From Burkholderiales bacterium (GTDB lineage: Bacteria; Pseudomonadota; Gammaproteobacteria; Burkholderiales; Burkholderiaceae_C), in the NCBI GenBank assembly GCA_026400275.1, contig JAPLPK010000019.1:1-56845 (forward strand): 56,845 nucleotides of DNA, given 5' to 3'. Made by a program: the position numbers and the translations under genes. Below, piece after piece: positions 8,197-18,413 of the stretch. How positions within the stretch are numbered: the stretch's first letter is position 1; every line of letters starts with the position of its first letter. The notes beneath the pieces were generated by a model. That model saw nothing but the letters and a program-made list of their open reading frames with translations. It had not been told where the DNA came from and searched no databases.

Positions 8197-8727
8197 ATGG
8201 CGAACCGTGAAGCCCTGAGAGAGCTACAAACCCGACTAGCGTCCCGATTGCAGGCGGCACGCAGCGAAGGTACTGCGGTGCGCTGGTTGGCGGTAGAGGT
8301 TGGTGGCAGCCACTTCCTGTTCCCGCTGGCCCAGTGCGGCGAAATCTTCCCTTGGACTCCGGTTCAGCCCGCGGCCTATACCCAGCAATGGTTTCTGGGT
8401 GTAGCTAATTTGCGCGGCGGCTTGTTCGGCGTGGTGGACTTTGCGCGATTTCTCGCAGACGCGGTGCCTTCCGCACGCACCGATACGCCTTTGTCCGAGT
8501 GCAGCCTATTGTCTTTGAATGCGGGCATGGATGTGAACTGTGCCCTGCTGGTCAGTCAGTTGTCCGGCTTGCGTGGGCCGGAGTCGTTTACCGCGTCGCA
8601 AGCACCTCCAGCCGATGCACCCGTGTATTTCGGTCGCGTCTACACCGACGCGTCGGGACTGGCCTGGCAGGAGGTGAACCTGCTCGCATTGTCCCAATTT
8701 CCTTCTTTTCTGAGCATTGGTGCTTAG
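8197..8727 (+). CDS. pilI: CheW-like coupling protein PilI
   Basis: A 176-residue adaptor of one CheW domain that would link the receptor PilJ to the histidine kinase ChpA at the inner membrane. Family features include the strand VRWLAVEVGGSHFLFPLAQCGEI, the VANLRGGLFGVVDFARFL segment (the family's v-NLRG-i-vpVidl) and a C-terminal QEVNLLALSQFPSFLSI helix. It lies 12 nt after pilH and 21 nt before pilJ, consistent with operon expression. Confidence 0.9.
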   Translation: MANREALRELQTRLASRLQAARSEGTAVRWLAVEVGGSHFLFPLAQCGEIFPWTPVQPAAYTQQWFLGVANLRGGLFGVVDFARFLADAVPSARTDTPLSECSLLSLNAGMDVNCALLVSQLSGLRGPESFTASQAPPADAPVYFGRVYTDASGLAWQEVNLLALSQFPSFLSIGA

Positions 8728-8748
8728 GTTTTTCCAGAAAGCTGCGCT

Positions 8749-10992
8749 ATGTCCGTTGTAGATCCTCAAACCCAGCCTCCTACGCAAAACTCGGATTTCT
8801 CGGATTTGGATACGGTAGCGCAACCTCACGAAGGTGAGTTGGGTACGGCTGCCAATTCAACCCGCGACACTGCACAAGCGAGTTTCGGCGAGAGCCGGTT
8901 TGTCGGCACCATCCTCCAGGAACCGCAGGATACGGGTGTGACCTTGCCATTGCTGGGACGGCGCGCAGTCAGCGTGCACCAGCGCATTCTTGCTTTGGTG
9001 CTGGTAGTCTCTTTGGCGGTGTTTGCGTCGGCCGCCGGTTATGCGGTGTGGCGTTCCAATAACGTCGCCCAACAGCTCGGCGACGTGGGTACGGCATTGA
9101 TGCAGTCTCAGCGCTTGGCAAAAGCTGTTTCGCAGGCATTGGTGGGTAGTGCGTCGGCTTTTCCAGACGTGGCAGAAAGCTCTGCTTCGCTGGGAGAAGA
9201 AACACATAGCTTTCAATTCGGGGGTGACGATGTTGCTGCTATGGATGCGGAGCTGCAGACGGACGTGGCGGAAATCAAACCCATCGTAGACCGTGCAACC
9301 AAAAATGCTGCTACCGTTATGGCGCAGCAAAAGATCTTGACCCAGGTGGGGAGCGCCTTGCGCACCATTAACCGTCAATCTTCGGATCTGTTGGAGATCG
9401 CTGAAACCATTGCGTCTTTCAAATTGCAGCAAGCCGCTTCCCCAGCTGAGATTTCGGCGACTGGCCAGCTGGTGATGCTGACACAACGTATCGGCAAGTC
9501 GGCCAATGAATTCCAGACCATGGACGGTGTGAGCCCGGAGGCCGTCTTCTTGTTGGGCAAAGATTTGAACTCGTTCAAGGAAATTACCCAGGGCCTGAAG
9601 GACGGCAGCCCTGAGCTGCACCTGGCCGCCGCCAAAGATTCGGCCACCCGTGAGCGGTTGGATGCCTTGCTGAAGCTGTATGACGAAACCCGAGCCCAGG
9701 CCGGGTCGATTCTGGGGAACTTGCAGGGGCTGGTGTCGGCCCGTGAAGCCGAGGTTTCCATCGGTGCCGACAGCGAGCCCTTGCGCCGCAAGTTGGAAGC
9801 CCTGCAGGGTAAGCTTTCGGACCGTACCGGTCTGCCAGCCGTAGTTATCGGCCTGCTGCTGCTGTCGGTTCTGCTGGCGTTCCTCAGCGCTGCGGGTCTG
9901 GTGAAGCTGCAGCTGCAGGAAAGCCGCCAGCGTCAAGCGTTTGCCGAGCGCGAGCGTATCGATGCGGAACTGTCCCAACGTGAAGCCAAGCGGTTGAACG
10001 ACGCCAACCAGGCCGCGATTCTGCGTTTGATGAATGAGTTGCAAACTGTGGCGGAAGGCGATCTGACGCAGCAGGCGACCGTGACGGAAGACATTACCGG
10101 AGCTATCGCCGACTCGGTGAATTACACGGTGGAAGAGCTGCGCGCGCTGGTAGGCAGCGTGCAGAACACGGCCACCCAGGTGGCCCATACGACATCCCAG
10201 GTAGACAGCACCTCGACCGAGCTGCTGGCGGCGTCGACCGAGCAGCTGCGCGAGATCCGTGAAACCGGTCTGTCGGTTCTGGAAATGGCATCTCGCATCA
10301 ATGAGGTGTCCACCCAGGCGCAAGAATCCGCCACTGTGGCACGCCAGTCTCTGCAAGCCGCCGATACGGGCCTGCAGGCGGTGCAGAACGCCATCGGCGG
10401 TATGAATGCCATCCGTGACCAGATCCAGGAAACTTCCAAGCGCATCAAGCGCCTGGGCGAGTCCTCGCAGGAGATTGGCGAAATCACTGAACTGATTTCC
10501 GACATTACCGAACAGACCAACGTGCTGGCCCTGAACGCAGCTATCCAGGCCGCGTCTGCGGGTGAAGCCGGTCGCGGCTTCTCTGTGGTGGCCGAAGAGG
10601 TGCAGCGCCTGGCTGAGCGCTCGGCCGATGCGACACGCCAGATTGCGGCGTTGGTGAAGGCGATTCAAACCGATACCCATGACGCTGTGGGCGCTATGGA
10701 GCGCTCAACCCAGGGTGTGGTGGCCGGAGCCCAGCTGTCGGACAACGCTGGTACTGCACTGACCGAGATTGACCGAGTGTCGCGCCGACTAGCCGAGCTG
10801 ATCGAGCAGATTTCCCTGGCCACTTCGCGCGAAGCCGAAAAGGCCAACGTGGTGGCCGACAACATCCAGCATATTTTTGCGGTGACAGAACAGACCGGTG
10901 AGGGTACGCGCAGCACGGCCACGCAGGTGCGTGAGCTCTCCCACATGGCTGAAGAGTTGCGCCAGTCGGTTGCGCGATTCAAAATCGTTTGA
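8749..10992 (+). CDS. pilJ: Methyl-accepting chemotaxis-like receptor PilJ
   Basis: A 747-residue inner-membrane receptor. A cytoplasmic N-terminal tail of about 80 residues is followed by TM1 (about 81-102), a periplasmic domain with two PilJ-type helical segments (about 105-360), TM2 (about 363-385), a HAMP region and a long coiled-coil signalling domain. The hairpin tip ITEQTNVLALNAAIQAASAG with GRGFSVVAEEVQRLAERS is the MCP signature. No C-terminal CheR-docking pentapeptide is present; the protein ends SVARFKIV. In Pseudomonas PilJ senses pilin state/surface contact. The long polar N-terminal extension is unusual compared with receptors that begin at TM1. Confidence 0.93.
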   Translation: MSVVDPQTQPPTQNSDFSDLDTVAQPHEGELGTAANSTRDTAQASFGESRFVGTILQEPQDTGVTLPLLGRRAVSVHQRILALVLVVSLAVFASAAGYAVWRSNNVAQQLGDVGTALMQSQRLAKAVSQALVGSASAFPDVAESSASLGEETHSFQFGGDDVAAMDAELQTDVAEIKPIVDRATKNAATVMAQQKILTQVGSALRTINRQSSDLLEIAETIASFKLQQAASPAEISATGQLVMLTQRIGKSANEFQTMDGVSPEAVFLLGKDLNSFKEITQGLKDGSPELHLAAAKDSATRERLDALLKLYDETRAQAGSILGNLQGLVSAREAEVSIGADSEPLRRKLEALQGKLSDRTGLPAVVIGLLLLSVLLAFLSAAGLVKLQLQESRQRQAFAERERIDAELSQREAKRLNDANQAAILRLMNELQTVAEGDLTQQATVTEDITGAIADSVNYTVEELRALVGSVQNTATQVAHTTSQVDSTSTELLAASTEQLREIRETGLSVLEMASRINEVSTQAQESATVARQSLQAADTGLQAVQNAIGGMNAIRDQIQETSKRIKRLGESSQEIGEITELISDITEQTNVLALNAAIQAASAGEAGRGFSVVAEEVQRLAERSADATRQIAALVKAIQTDTHDAVGAMERSTQGVVAGAQLSDNAGTALTEIDRVSRRLAELIEQISLATSREAEKANVVADNIQHIFAVTEQTGEGTRSTATQVRELSHMAEELRQSVARFKIV

Positions 10993-11033
10993 TCGGTCCT
11001 GCGTTGTCGCGCATTGCTGCTAGGGACATTTCT

Positions 11034-14000
11034 ATGCAAGCCATTGAATCCAAGGCTGTTGACTCGACCGAGCAGGACCTGGGGCCATTGGCCTGGGTGC
11101 TCGATGAACTGCGTAAGACACTGGAGGTTGCGGTCAAGAGTTTGCGGCGCTATGTGCGTGAAGCGGAAGCTGCGCAAGGGGCCGCATTTGTGCTGCCTGA
11201 TAGCAGCCGTTTGACCACTGCGCGCCAGCAATTGCATCTGACTGTGGGTGCGCTGGAGATGGTGGGTATGACGCCGCCGTCCTTGGTGCTGCAGGCCATG
11301 GAGGCCGCAGTAGCGCGATTTATCGAGAATCCCAATCTATGCAATGAGGACGCTGTTGGCAAGATAGAGCGTGCCAGCTTTGCGCTTGTTGATTATCTGG
11401 AAGGCGTGCTGGCGGGCAAGCCGGTGTCGTCCGTAGGCCTGTTTCCTCAGTACCGCGAGGTGCAGGCCTTGGCGGGTGTGAACCAGGTTCATCCGGCCGA
11501 TCTGTGGCCGATGGAAGCCCACTGGCGTGATATCCCTGCAGCCGTGCCGGTGGTGCCGATCGCCTATTCGCCCGCATTGCGTGCGCGGCTGGACCAGCAT
11601 GTTTTGAAGGTGGTGAAGACCGGTGACCCAGCAGCCGCGCAGGCTTTGGTGGCCATTTGCCTGGGTTGTGCTGCTGCGCAGAGCCGCCATCCTGACCGTG
11701 CGTTCTGGACAATTGCGGCTGCTTATTTCGAAGCCCTGTCCTTGGGCTTGTTTCCTTCGGACGTGTATTCCAAGCGCATCGCATCCCGGGTGTTGACACA
11801 GTATGCCGCCCTGGCGCGCGGTGACACGCAGATTCCACCGCGCCTGGCGCAGGACATGCTGTTTTTTTGCGCGCAGACTGTGCCAGTGCGCAGTTCGGAT
11901 GCGCCCACCCTGACGGCAGTACGCCAGGCATATGGCTTGCAGCGGCATGCTCCTATTGATTACGAGGCCCGGCAGTTCGGTCGTTTCGATCCGGCTTTGT
12001 TGGCACAAGCGCGCAAGCGCCTCGCAGCTGCAGCCGAAACCTGGTCGGCGCTTGCCGGTGGCGATGTCCATCGTTTCAAGCCCGCGCTGGACCAGTTCAC
12101 CATGGTGGGCGAATCCTTGTCCAAGCTGCACCCTGGCAGTACGGTGCTGGCGCAAGCTTTGGTTGAGGCCGTGGAGGCCACGGTGCGCTCGAAGGTGCCA
12201 CCTTCTGCCGCTTTGGGCATGGAAGTGGCGACGGCTGTGCTGTACCTGGAGGCGGCGTTCGAGGAGTTGGACCAGGCCGATGAGCAACTGGTCGAGCGTG
12301 CCAGCGTATTGGCACAGCGCCTTGCCGATGTAGAGCGGGGTCAGCAACCACAACCCCTGGCGGGCTGGATGGAGGAGCTCTACCACCGCGTAAGCGATCG
12401 CCAAAGCATTGGCAGCGTGGTGGATGAGTTGCGCAGTACCTTGACCGAGGTAGAGCAGTCACTTGACCAGTTCTTCCGCACACCGCGCGAGAAAGTGCCA
12501 CTGGCCAAAGTTGCCAACCAGTTGTCGCAGATGCGTGGTGTCTTGTCAGTGCTGGGCCTGGACCAGGCTTCCCACGCTGTGATGCGTATGCGCGAAGTGG
12601 TAGACGGCTATATGTCCGATGATGAAGAGGGCGCGCAAGAGCGTGCGGCCAGCTTCGACCGCCTTGGTAATAGCCTGGGGGCCTTGGGCTTCATGATTGA
12701 CATGCTGGGTTACCAGCGGGCGTTGGCCAAAAAATTGTTTGTGTACGACGAAGAGATCGGTGAGTTCAAGCTGCTGGTCGGGCGCAGCCCGGTGCCAGCG
12801 CATGAAACTGTGCAAGTGCCCTTCATGGATTCCATGTTGGGTCAACCGCTGGATCTGGAGCTGGGCGCTGGGGAGTCTTTCGAGAGGACCGAGTTGGCTC
12901 CTTTGACTGGGCCCGACGGATTCGATCAAGGGTTGGATTTCTTCGCCATGACCGAGCCCATGCCGCTCGACTTACCGGATTCTCGCCCTGTCGAGCCGCA
13001 GCCCGTCTTCAGCGTGGACGAGCCGATGCTGGACTTTTTGCCGCTCGACGAGGTGGTCGCCAGCGCCCCCGAGCCCGCAGTGGCGTCGGTTGCAGCGCCG
13101 GCGCCCGCTGTCGTAGAGCCCTTGCCCACGCAAGAGGATGAAGAAGCTGAACTGCGAGACATCTTCCTGGAAGAGGCCCGCGAGGTGGTGCAGGCCGGCC
13201 TGGAGTCGCTGGACACACTGGCCGTCGAGCCCGTGGATATGGCGGCCCAAACTTCCCTGCGTCGCGCTTTCCATACCCTGAAGGGCAGCGCGCGCATGGT
13301 CGGTCTGGCCGAATTTGGCGAGGCTGCCTGGGCGATGGAGCAGCTCATCAATAGCTGGCTGGCCGAACAAACGCCGGCAACTGCAGCGCTGCAAACTTTG
13401 TCGCGGCAGGCTTTGCAGGCATTTGGCCGTTGGGCCGACGACATCGCTGCGGGCACCGCCGACGCCTGGACATCCCAGCCGTTCCGGGCCTCGGCCGATG
13501 CTCTGCGTTTGGAGCTACGTAGCCTGGCTTTGGCCGTACCGCAGCCCGCATCGGCTGTGGCTGCGCTGGAAGAGTCGGCTGCTGTGGACGCACCAGAGCC
13601 GCAGCCAGAGATTCTGGATGTGCCGCAGGACGAAGTCCTTGCAGCGGATCTGTTGGAAGATGAACCCGTACCGGCGATGTCTGCCGAACTGCCCGATGTC
13701 ACCGTGGCTGAAGAACAGCCCTCGGAACCTGCTGAGACACTCGCAGAGTCCGAGCTGGAGGTAGACGACAACACCAAGGTCATCGGCAGTTTGCGCATAG
13801 GCATTCCGCTGTACAACGTGTACCTTAACGAGGCGGACGAATGGTCGCGGCGCTTGTTGACCGAGCTCAGCGAATGGTCGCTAGAGCTGGAGCAGCCCTT
13901 GCCCGATACCACGGTCGCGCTGGCGCATTCTCTGGCGGGTAGTTCGGCAACCGTGGGCTTCCAGGCTTTGTCGCAAATGGCGCGGGCTCTGGAATCTGCG

Positions 14001-16820
14001 CTGGAGCATGTGCAGTTGGAAGCTCAGGGTACGGCCCAGCATGCGCAGATATTCACCGATGCGGCCGAAGACATACGCCGTCTGCTGCACCAGTTTGCTG
14101 CAGGCTTCCTGAAAGAGCCCAACCCCACGGTGTTGCTGGCCCTGCGCGACCTGCTGGAAGCCGAGCCTGTTGCAGCACAGGCAACGCCGCCTGCCGAAGC
14201 TGCTCCTGCGCTGGATGATGCAGCCGCGCTGGCCTACTTCTCCGAGCTGGAGCAGGTCGAAGAGCCTGCACATGCCGAGCCCGTGGAGCTGCTGTCTAGC
14301 CCTGAGCCAGAAGCTCCGGCGGTGGAGCCTGTGCCGGAAGAACCGCTGGAACTGTCGGCAGTGCCTATCGCCCCCCCCGTACTGGAAGCTGTGGCAGAGC
14401 TGCCAGAAGCCGTCCCGCAGGAGATGCTGCAGGACACCCAGGTGCTGCCGATGCCAGCAGATTTTCATGCGGGTATGGGTGTTCAGGTGCAGGATGCCTT
14501 GGCCGATTTCGATGATGAAATCGATGTCGAAGACGCGATTGATGCGGACCTGTTCCCCATCTTTGAAGAAGAAGCCAACGAGTTGCTGCCCCACCTGGGC
14601 GGCGCATTGCGCCAGTGGCGTGCACGGCCAGAGAACACTGGCGCGCGCAGCGAGGTCTTGCGTGCTCTGCACACCCTCAAGGGCAGTGCACGATTGGCCG
14701 GCGCCTTGCGTCTTGGGGAACTGGCGCACCGGCTGGAAACCGCGATAGAGCGGCTGGATGCCGACTCGCTCCAGTCCGCGCAGATCGACCCCTTGCTGTC
14801 TTACTTCGACCGGCTGCAACTCGACCTGGATGGCTTGCGTACCCAGTATCTTCAGGCACCCAGCGCGGCTGTTGTGGCTTTGCCTGTGGCTGCTCCGACG
14901 TCGGCGTCGGCGGCAGTGGCTGTCGAAGCCACCCAGACACCTGCGCCGGTGCTGGCCTTGCACACGCCCTCTTTGCCACGGCAGATGGCGCAGCAGTCCG
15001 TGCGCGTGCGTTCGCAGCTGCTGGATCGCTTGGTCAACCAGGCCGGCGAAGTCATCATTACCCGGACCCGGCTGGAGGCGCGGCTGAACCAGCTCCGCGG
15101 TTCCTTGGGCGACCTGACCGGTAACCTGGAGCGACTGCGCACCCATTTGCGCGACATTGAGGTGCAGGCGGAATCGCAGATGCAATCGCGCCTGGCGTTG
15201 GTGAAGGATTCGGCCCAGGGCTTCGACCCGCTGGAGTTCGACCGTTTCACCCGCGTGCAAGAGCTGACCCGCATGATGGCCGAGTCGGTGAACGACGTGG
15301 CCACCGTGCAGCGCAGCTTGCAGCGCACGATTGAAGGCACCGAAGACGATTTGGTGGCCCAGGCCCGCCAGGCCCGTGAGCTGCAGCGTGATCTGCTGCG
15401 CACCCGCATGGTGGAGTTTGAAGGCATTGCCGAGCGGCTGTATGCCGTGGTGCGCCAGGCCTCCAAAGAAACCGGCAAGCAGGTCAAGCTGGACATCGTA
15501 GGCGGCTCCATCGAGATGGACCGGGGTGTGCTGGACCGCATGGCGCCCGCATTCGAGCACTTGCTGCGCAATGCCGTGGCCCATGGCATCGAATCGGTGG
15601 AACTGCGCGAAGCGGCGGGCAAGCCCGCAGTGGGCTCCATCACCGTTGCGTTGACCCACGAGGGCAACGACATCTCGGTCAACTTCTCGGACGATGGCGC
15701 AGGGCTGGAACCTGAGCGCATACGCCGCAAGGCCATCGCCCAGGGCCTGATGGCTGCGGACGAGGAAGTCGATGGCGCAGCTTTGACTGATTTCATCTTC
15801 ATGCCGGGCTTTTCCACTGCCTCCCAAGTGACGGAGCTGGCGGGTCGCGGTATTGGTCTGGACGTGGTTCGTGCCGAAGTGCTTGCGCTGGGTGGACGGA
15901 TTGAAACCAGCTCGGTGCCCGGCGACGGCACGCAATTCAAGCTGGTGCTGCCCTTGACCACGGCGGTGACGCAGGTGGTGATGCTGCGTGCCGGATCGTT
16001 ATCTATCGGTGTACCCGCCAACGTGGTGGAGCAGGTACGCCGCCTGCCGCAGGCTGACCTGGCCAAAGCCTATGCCGAACATGTCGTACCGTTCGCGGGC
16101 GAGTCGGTGCCGTTTTTCTGGGCCGGTGCCTTGTTGCAGGCGTCGCAGCACAGTGTGGAGCCTGCCGGCAAAAACAGCTCGGTGGTGATCTTCCGCAGTG
16201 CGGCACAGCGCCTGGCCTTGCACGTCGATGAGGTGCTGGGCAACCAGGAAGTGGTGGTGAAGAATCTGGGGCCACAGCTCTCGCGTCTGCCGGGGCTGGC
16301 TGGCCTGTCGGTACTGGCATCCGGCGCCGTGGTGCTGATCTACAACCCGGTGGCTTTGTCGTCGGTCTATGGAGCGCAGGCGCGCCAGTGGCAAGACGAT
16401 GGCGGCAAGAAAGATGCGCCTCTGGCCGTCGTGCAGCAGGTGCCCCTGGTGCTGGTGGTGGACGATTCCATCACCGTGCGCCGCGTTACCCAGCGTTTGC
16501 TGCAGCGTGAAGGCTACCGCGTCAGCCTGGCGAACGATGGCGTACAGGCTCTGGAGCGTTTGCACGAAGAACTGCCAGCGATTGTCTTGTCCGACATCGA
16601 AATGCCGCGCATGGACGGCTTCGATCTGGCCCGTACCATCCGGGACGATGCGCAATACAAACACCTGCCCATCGTCATGATCACCTCGCGCACCGCGGAA
16701 AAGCACCGCGAGCATGCACAGGCCCTGGGTGTGAACCACTATCTGGGTAAGCCGTATTCGGAAGAAGAACTGCTCAGCCTGGTGCGCCGGTATACGGCGG
16801 TGGAAATCGCTCAGATCTAG
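11034..16820 (+). CDS. chpA: ChpA-type hybrid chemotaxis histidine kinase with three visible Hpt domains
   Basis: A 1928-residue CheA-like kinase. In order: a FimL-like N-terminal region (about 1-600); an Hpt with H747 in AFHTLKGSAR; a degenerate Hpt with H965 in LAHSLAGSSA; an Hpt with H1213 in LHTLKGSARL; a dimerisation region near 1320; the HATPase with N1513 in HLLRNAVAHGIE, the DDGAGL box and GRGIGLDVV; a CheW domain; and a receiver with D1854 in LSDIEMPRMDG. Glu/Pro/Ala-rich linkers separate the modules. Pseudomonas ChpA (about 2470 residues) has more phosphotransfer modules, so this is a shorter version. The ATG at 11034 has an AGGGA site; a TTG overlapping pilJ is less likely. It phosphorylates PilG/PilH by inference. 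Confidence 0.92.
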   Translation: MQAIESKAVDSTEQDLGPLAWVLDELRKTLEVAVKSLRRYVREAEAAQGAAFVLPDSSRLTTARQQLHLTVGALEMVGMTPPSLVLQAMEAAVARFIENPNLCNEDAVGKIERASFALVDYLEGVLAGKPVSSVGLFPQYREVQALAGVNQVHPADLWPMEAHWRDIPAAVPVVPIAYSPALRARLDQHVLKVVKTGDPAAAQALVAICLGCAAAQSRHPDRAFWTIAAAYFEALSLGLFPSDVYSKRIASRVLTQYAALARGDTQIPPRLAQDMLFFCAQTVPVRSSDAPTLTAVRQAYGLQRHAPIDYEARQFGRFDPALLAQARKRLAAAAETWSALAGGDVHRFKPALDQFTMVGESLSKLHPGSTVLAQALVEAVEATVRSKVPPSAALGMEVATAVLYLEAAFEELDQADEQLVERASVLAQRLADVERGQQPQPLAGWMEELYHRVSDRQSIGSVVDELRSTLTEVEQSLDQFFRTPREKVPLAKVANQLSQMRGVLSVLGLDQASHAVMRMREVVDGYMSDDEEGAQERAASFDRLGNSLGALGFMIDMLGYQRALAKKLFVYDEEIGEFKLLVGRSPVPAHETVQVPFMDSMLGQPLDLELGAGESFERTELAPLTGPDGFDQGLDFFAMTEPMPLDLPDSRPVEPQPVFSVDEPMLDFLPLDEVVASAPEPAVASVAAPAPAVVEPLPTQEDEEAELRDIFLEEAREVVQAGLESLDTLAVEPVDMAAQTSLRRAFHTLKGSARMVGLAEFGEAAWAMEQLINSWLAEQTPATAALQTLSRQALQAFGRWADDIAAGTADAWTSQPFRASADALRLELRSLALAVPQPASAVAALEESAAVDAPEPQPEILDVPQDEVLAADLLEDEPVPAMSAELPDVTVAEEQPSEPAETLAESELEVDDNTKVIGSLRIGIPLYNVYLNEADEWSRRLLTELSEWSLELEQPLPDTTVALAHSLAGSSATVGFQALSQMARALESALEHVQLEAQGTAQHAQIFTDAAEDIRRLLHQFAAGFLKEPNPTVLLALRDLLEAEPVAAQATPPAEAAPALDDAAALAYFSELEQVEEPAHAEPVELLSSPEPEAPAVEPVPEEPLELSAVPIAPPVLEAVAELPEAVPQEMLQDTQVLPMPADFHAGMGVQVQDALADFDDEIDVEDAIDADLFPIFEEEANELLPHLGGALRQWRARPENTGARSEVLRALHTLKGSARLAGALRLGELAHRLETAIERLDADSLQSAQIDPLLSYFDRLQLDLDGLRTQYLQAPSAAVVALPVAAPTSASAAVAVEATQTPAPVLALHTPSLPRQMAQQSVRVRSQLLDRLVNQAGEVIITRTRLEARLNQLRGSLGDLTGNLERLRTHLRDIEVQAESQMQSRLALVKDSAQGFDPLEFDRFTRVQELTRMMAESVNDVATVQRSLQRTIEGTEDDLVAQARQARELQRDLLRTRMVEFEGIAERLYAVVRQASKETGKQVKLDIVGGSIEMDRGVLDRMAPAFEHLLRNAVAHGIESVELREAAGKPAVGSITVALTHEGNDISVNFSDDGAGLEPERIRRKAIAQGLMAADEEVDGAALTDFIFMPGFSTASQVTELAGRGIGLDVVRAEVLALGGRIETSSVPGDGTQFKLVLPLTTAVTQVVMLRAGSLSIGVPANVVEQVRRLPQADLAKAYAEHVVPFAGESVPFFWAGALLQASQHSVEPAGKNSSVVIFRSAAQRLALHVDEVLGNQEVVVKNLGPQLSRLPGLAGLSVLASGAVVLIYNPVALSSVYGAQARQWQDDGGKKDAPLAVVQQVPLVLVVDDSITVRRVTQRLLQREGYRVSLANDGVQALERLHEELPAIVLSDIEMPRMDGFDLARTIRDDAQYKHLPIVMITSRTAEKHREHAQALGVNHYLGKPYSEEELLSLVRRYTAVEIAQI

Positions 16821-16860
16821 CGCTCTGCTGTTGTCTACCTGAAAGGGTAGATGCCAAATA

Positions 16861-16913
16861 GGCTGCTGGCGCAGGTATTACGTGCGCTGGCAGCTATTAA
16901 ATGTGTAGCATCA
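16861..16913 (+). repeat. Palindromic intergenic repeat family A, copy 4
   Basis: Stem GCTGGCGCAGGT/GTGCGCTGGC, then AGCTATTAAATGTGTAGCATCA. It lies between the convergent chpA and phrB genes. As in copy 1, the terminal TCA (16911-16913) is the minus-strand TGA stop, here of phrB. Confidence 0.85.
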
Positions 16914-18413
16914 CCCCGGCAGCGCGTTCGGTTTCTTGACCACCGCGTAGCGCAGCAAAGTACGTGCTCGCGCCGCATCATGCGCCACGATGGGATGTGG
17001 GTAATTTTGGCCTAGCACCGCGTCGGCAGCCTGCAGCTCCATGGGCTTGGCCGTCCACGGTGCGTGTATGGCGGTGTTTGGCAGTTTGGCCAGCTGCGGC
17101 AGATAGCGGCGGATGAATTTGCCCTCTGGGTCGAATTTCTCGCTCTGGCTGGTCGGGTTGAAGATGCGGAAATAGGGCTGGGCATCGCAGCCGCTGGAGC
17201 TGGCCCACTGCCAGCCGCCGTTGTTGCTGGCCAGGTCGAAATCGTTCAGATGCTCGGCAAAGTAGCGCTCGCCCCAGCGCCAGTCCAGCCCCAGGTCTTT
17301 CACTAGAAAGCTCGCCACCACCATGCGCAGGCGGTTGTGCATATAGCCGGTCTGGTTGATCTGGGCCATGGCCGCGTCCACCAGCGGGTACCCGGTGCGG
17401 CCCTGGCACCAGGCTTCGAACAAGGCCTTGGCAGGCTTGCCGTGCTCCCAGACTATGTTGTCGTATTCGGGTTTGAATGCGCCCTGCGCTACATGCGGGA
17501 AGTTGCTGAGTATCTGCACGTAGAAGTCGCGCCAGACCAGCTCGCTGAGCCACACGCTGGCGCCATGTATCCCCTGGAGTGACCTGGCGTGGGCCACGCT
17601 GGCCAGTTGGCGTATCGATACCGTGCCAAAGCGCAGGTGTACCCCCAGGTAGCTGGGGCCTTTGACGCTGGGAAAGTCGCGGGTGCTGCCATATTGATCT
17701 ATGCGATCCAGGAATTCTTCGAACAGACGCTGGCCGCCACTGGCGCCGGCAGGCAGTTTCAGCTGCCCCAGGTTGGTAGCTTCAAAACCCAAGGCCGCCA
17801 GGCCAGGCACAGGCTGCGCGTAGTCTGCGGGGCGGGCGGCCAGGCTGGCAGCGTATTTTTCGACCGGGTAAGGTTTGAGGTAGAAGTCGTCCAGCTTCTT
17901 GAGCCAGGCATTCTTGTAGGGCGTGAAAACGCCATAGGGCCGGCCTTGCTGGGTGAGCACCTCTTTGCGCTCGAAGATCACATGGTCTTTGTAGGTGCGC
18001 AGCGCCACACCCCTGTGGGCCAAAGCGCCCAGCACGGCCGCGTCGCGCGCCAGGGCCTGGGGCTCGTCGTCGTGGTTGGCAAACACCACCTGCGCCTGCA
18101 GGGCTTGGGCCAGTGCTGGAATGGCTTCTCGTGCTGCTGCATGGCGCACGATCAGGCCAGCCTGCGGTTGCAGAGCGCGCAGGGCCTGGTCCAGATCGAC
18201 CAGGCTGGCCTGGATGAATTCCACCCTGCGGTCGGCACGCGGCAGGCTGTCGAGTATCTCGGTATCGAAGATGAAAACGCAGTGCACCCGCTGGCAGTGT
18301 TTCAGCGCGTGGTAGAGCGCCGCGTGGTCAAAGCTGCGCAGATCCCGGCGGAACCAGACGATGCCGGTGGAGAACTCTTTGTAAGGGGTTTGTACAGGAC
18401 CGGGTTTTAGCAT
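16911..18413 (-). CDS. phrB: Deoxyribodipyrimidine photo-lyase
   Basis: A 500-residue FAD-dependent light-driven repair enzyme for cyclobutane pyrimidine dimers. The N-terminal Rossmann domain begins [16 protein letters not shown] (antenna-binding domain). The C-terminal FAD-binding domain contains [37 protein letters not shown] and [20 protein letters not shown], the class I CPD photolyase signatures. The start at 18413 overlaps the stop of the upstream sdaA gene by 7 nt, so it may be expressed as the last gene of the betaine island transcript although it is functionally unrelated. Confidence 0.96.
   Translation of the reverse strand: MLKPGPVQTPYKEFSTGIVWFRRDLRSFDHAALYHALKHCQRVHCVFIFDTEILDSLPRADRRVEFIQASLVDLDQALRALQPQAGLIVRHAAAREAIPALAQALQAQVVFANHDDEPQALARDAAVLGALAHRGVALRTYKDHVIFERKEVLTQQGRPYGVFTPYKNAWLKKLDDFYLKPYPVEKYAASLAARPADYAQPVPGLAALGFEATNLGQLKLPAGASGGQRLFEEFLDRIDQYGSTRDFPSVKGPSYLGVHLRFGTVSIRQLASVAHARSLQGIHGASVWLSELVWRDFYVQILSNFPHVAQGAFKPEYDNIVWEHGKPAKALFEAWCQGRTGYPLVDAAMAQINQTGYMHNRLRMVVASFLVKDLGLDWRWGERYFAEHLNDFDLASNNGGWQWASSSGCDAQPYFRIFNPTSQSEKFDPEGKFIRRYLPQLAKLPNTAIHAPWTAKPMELQAADAVLGQNYPHPIVAHDAARARTLLRYAVVKKPNALPG

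Noticed and set aside
8857-10680. 607-codon minus-strand frame opposite pilJ
   Set aside because: It is a shadow of the pilJ reading frame in GC-rich DNA; the translation has the Gln/Arg/His-rich composition of antisense frames and no domain, while pilJ is unmistakable.
13881-15935. 684-codon minus-strand frame opposite chpA
   Set aside because: Antisense shadow of the chpA kinase core; no recognisable motif and typical shadow composition.
16834-16851. Small TCTACC/GGTAGA hairpin after chpA
   Set aside because: Six-bp stem without a T-run on either strand; the adjacent family A repeat is the stronger candidate for a 3'-end structure.
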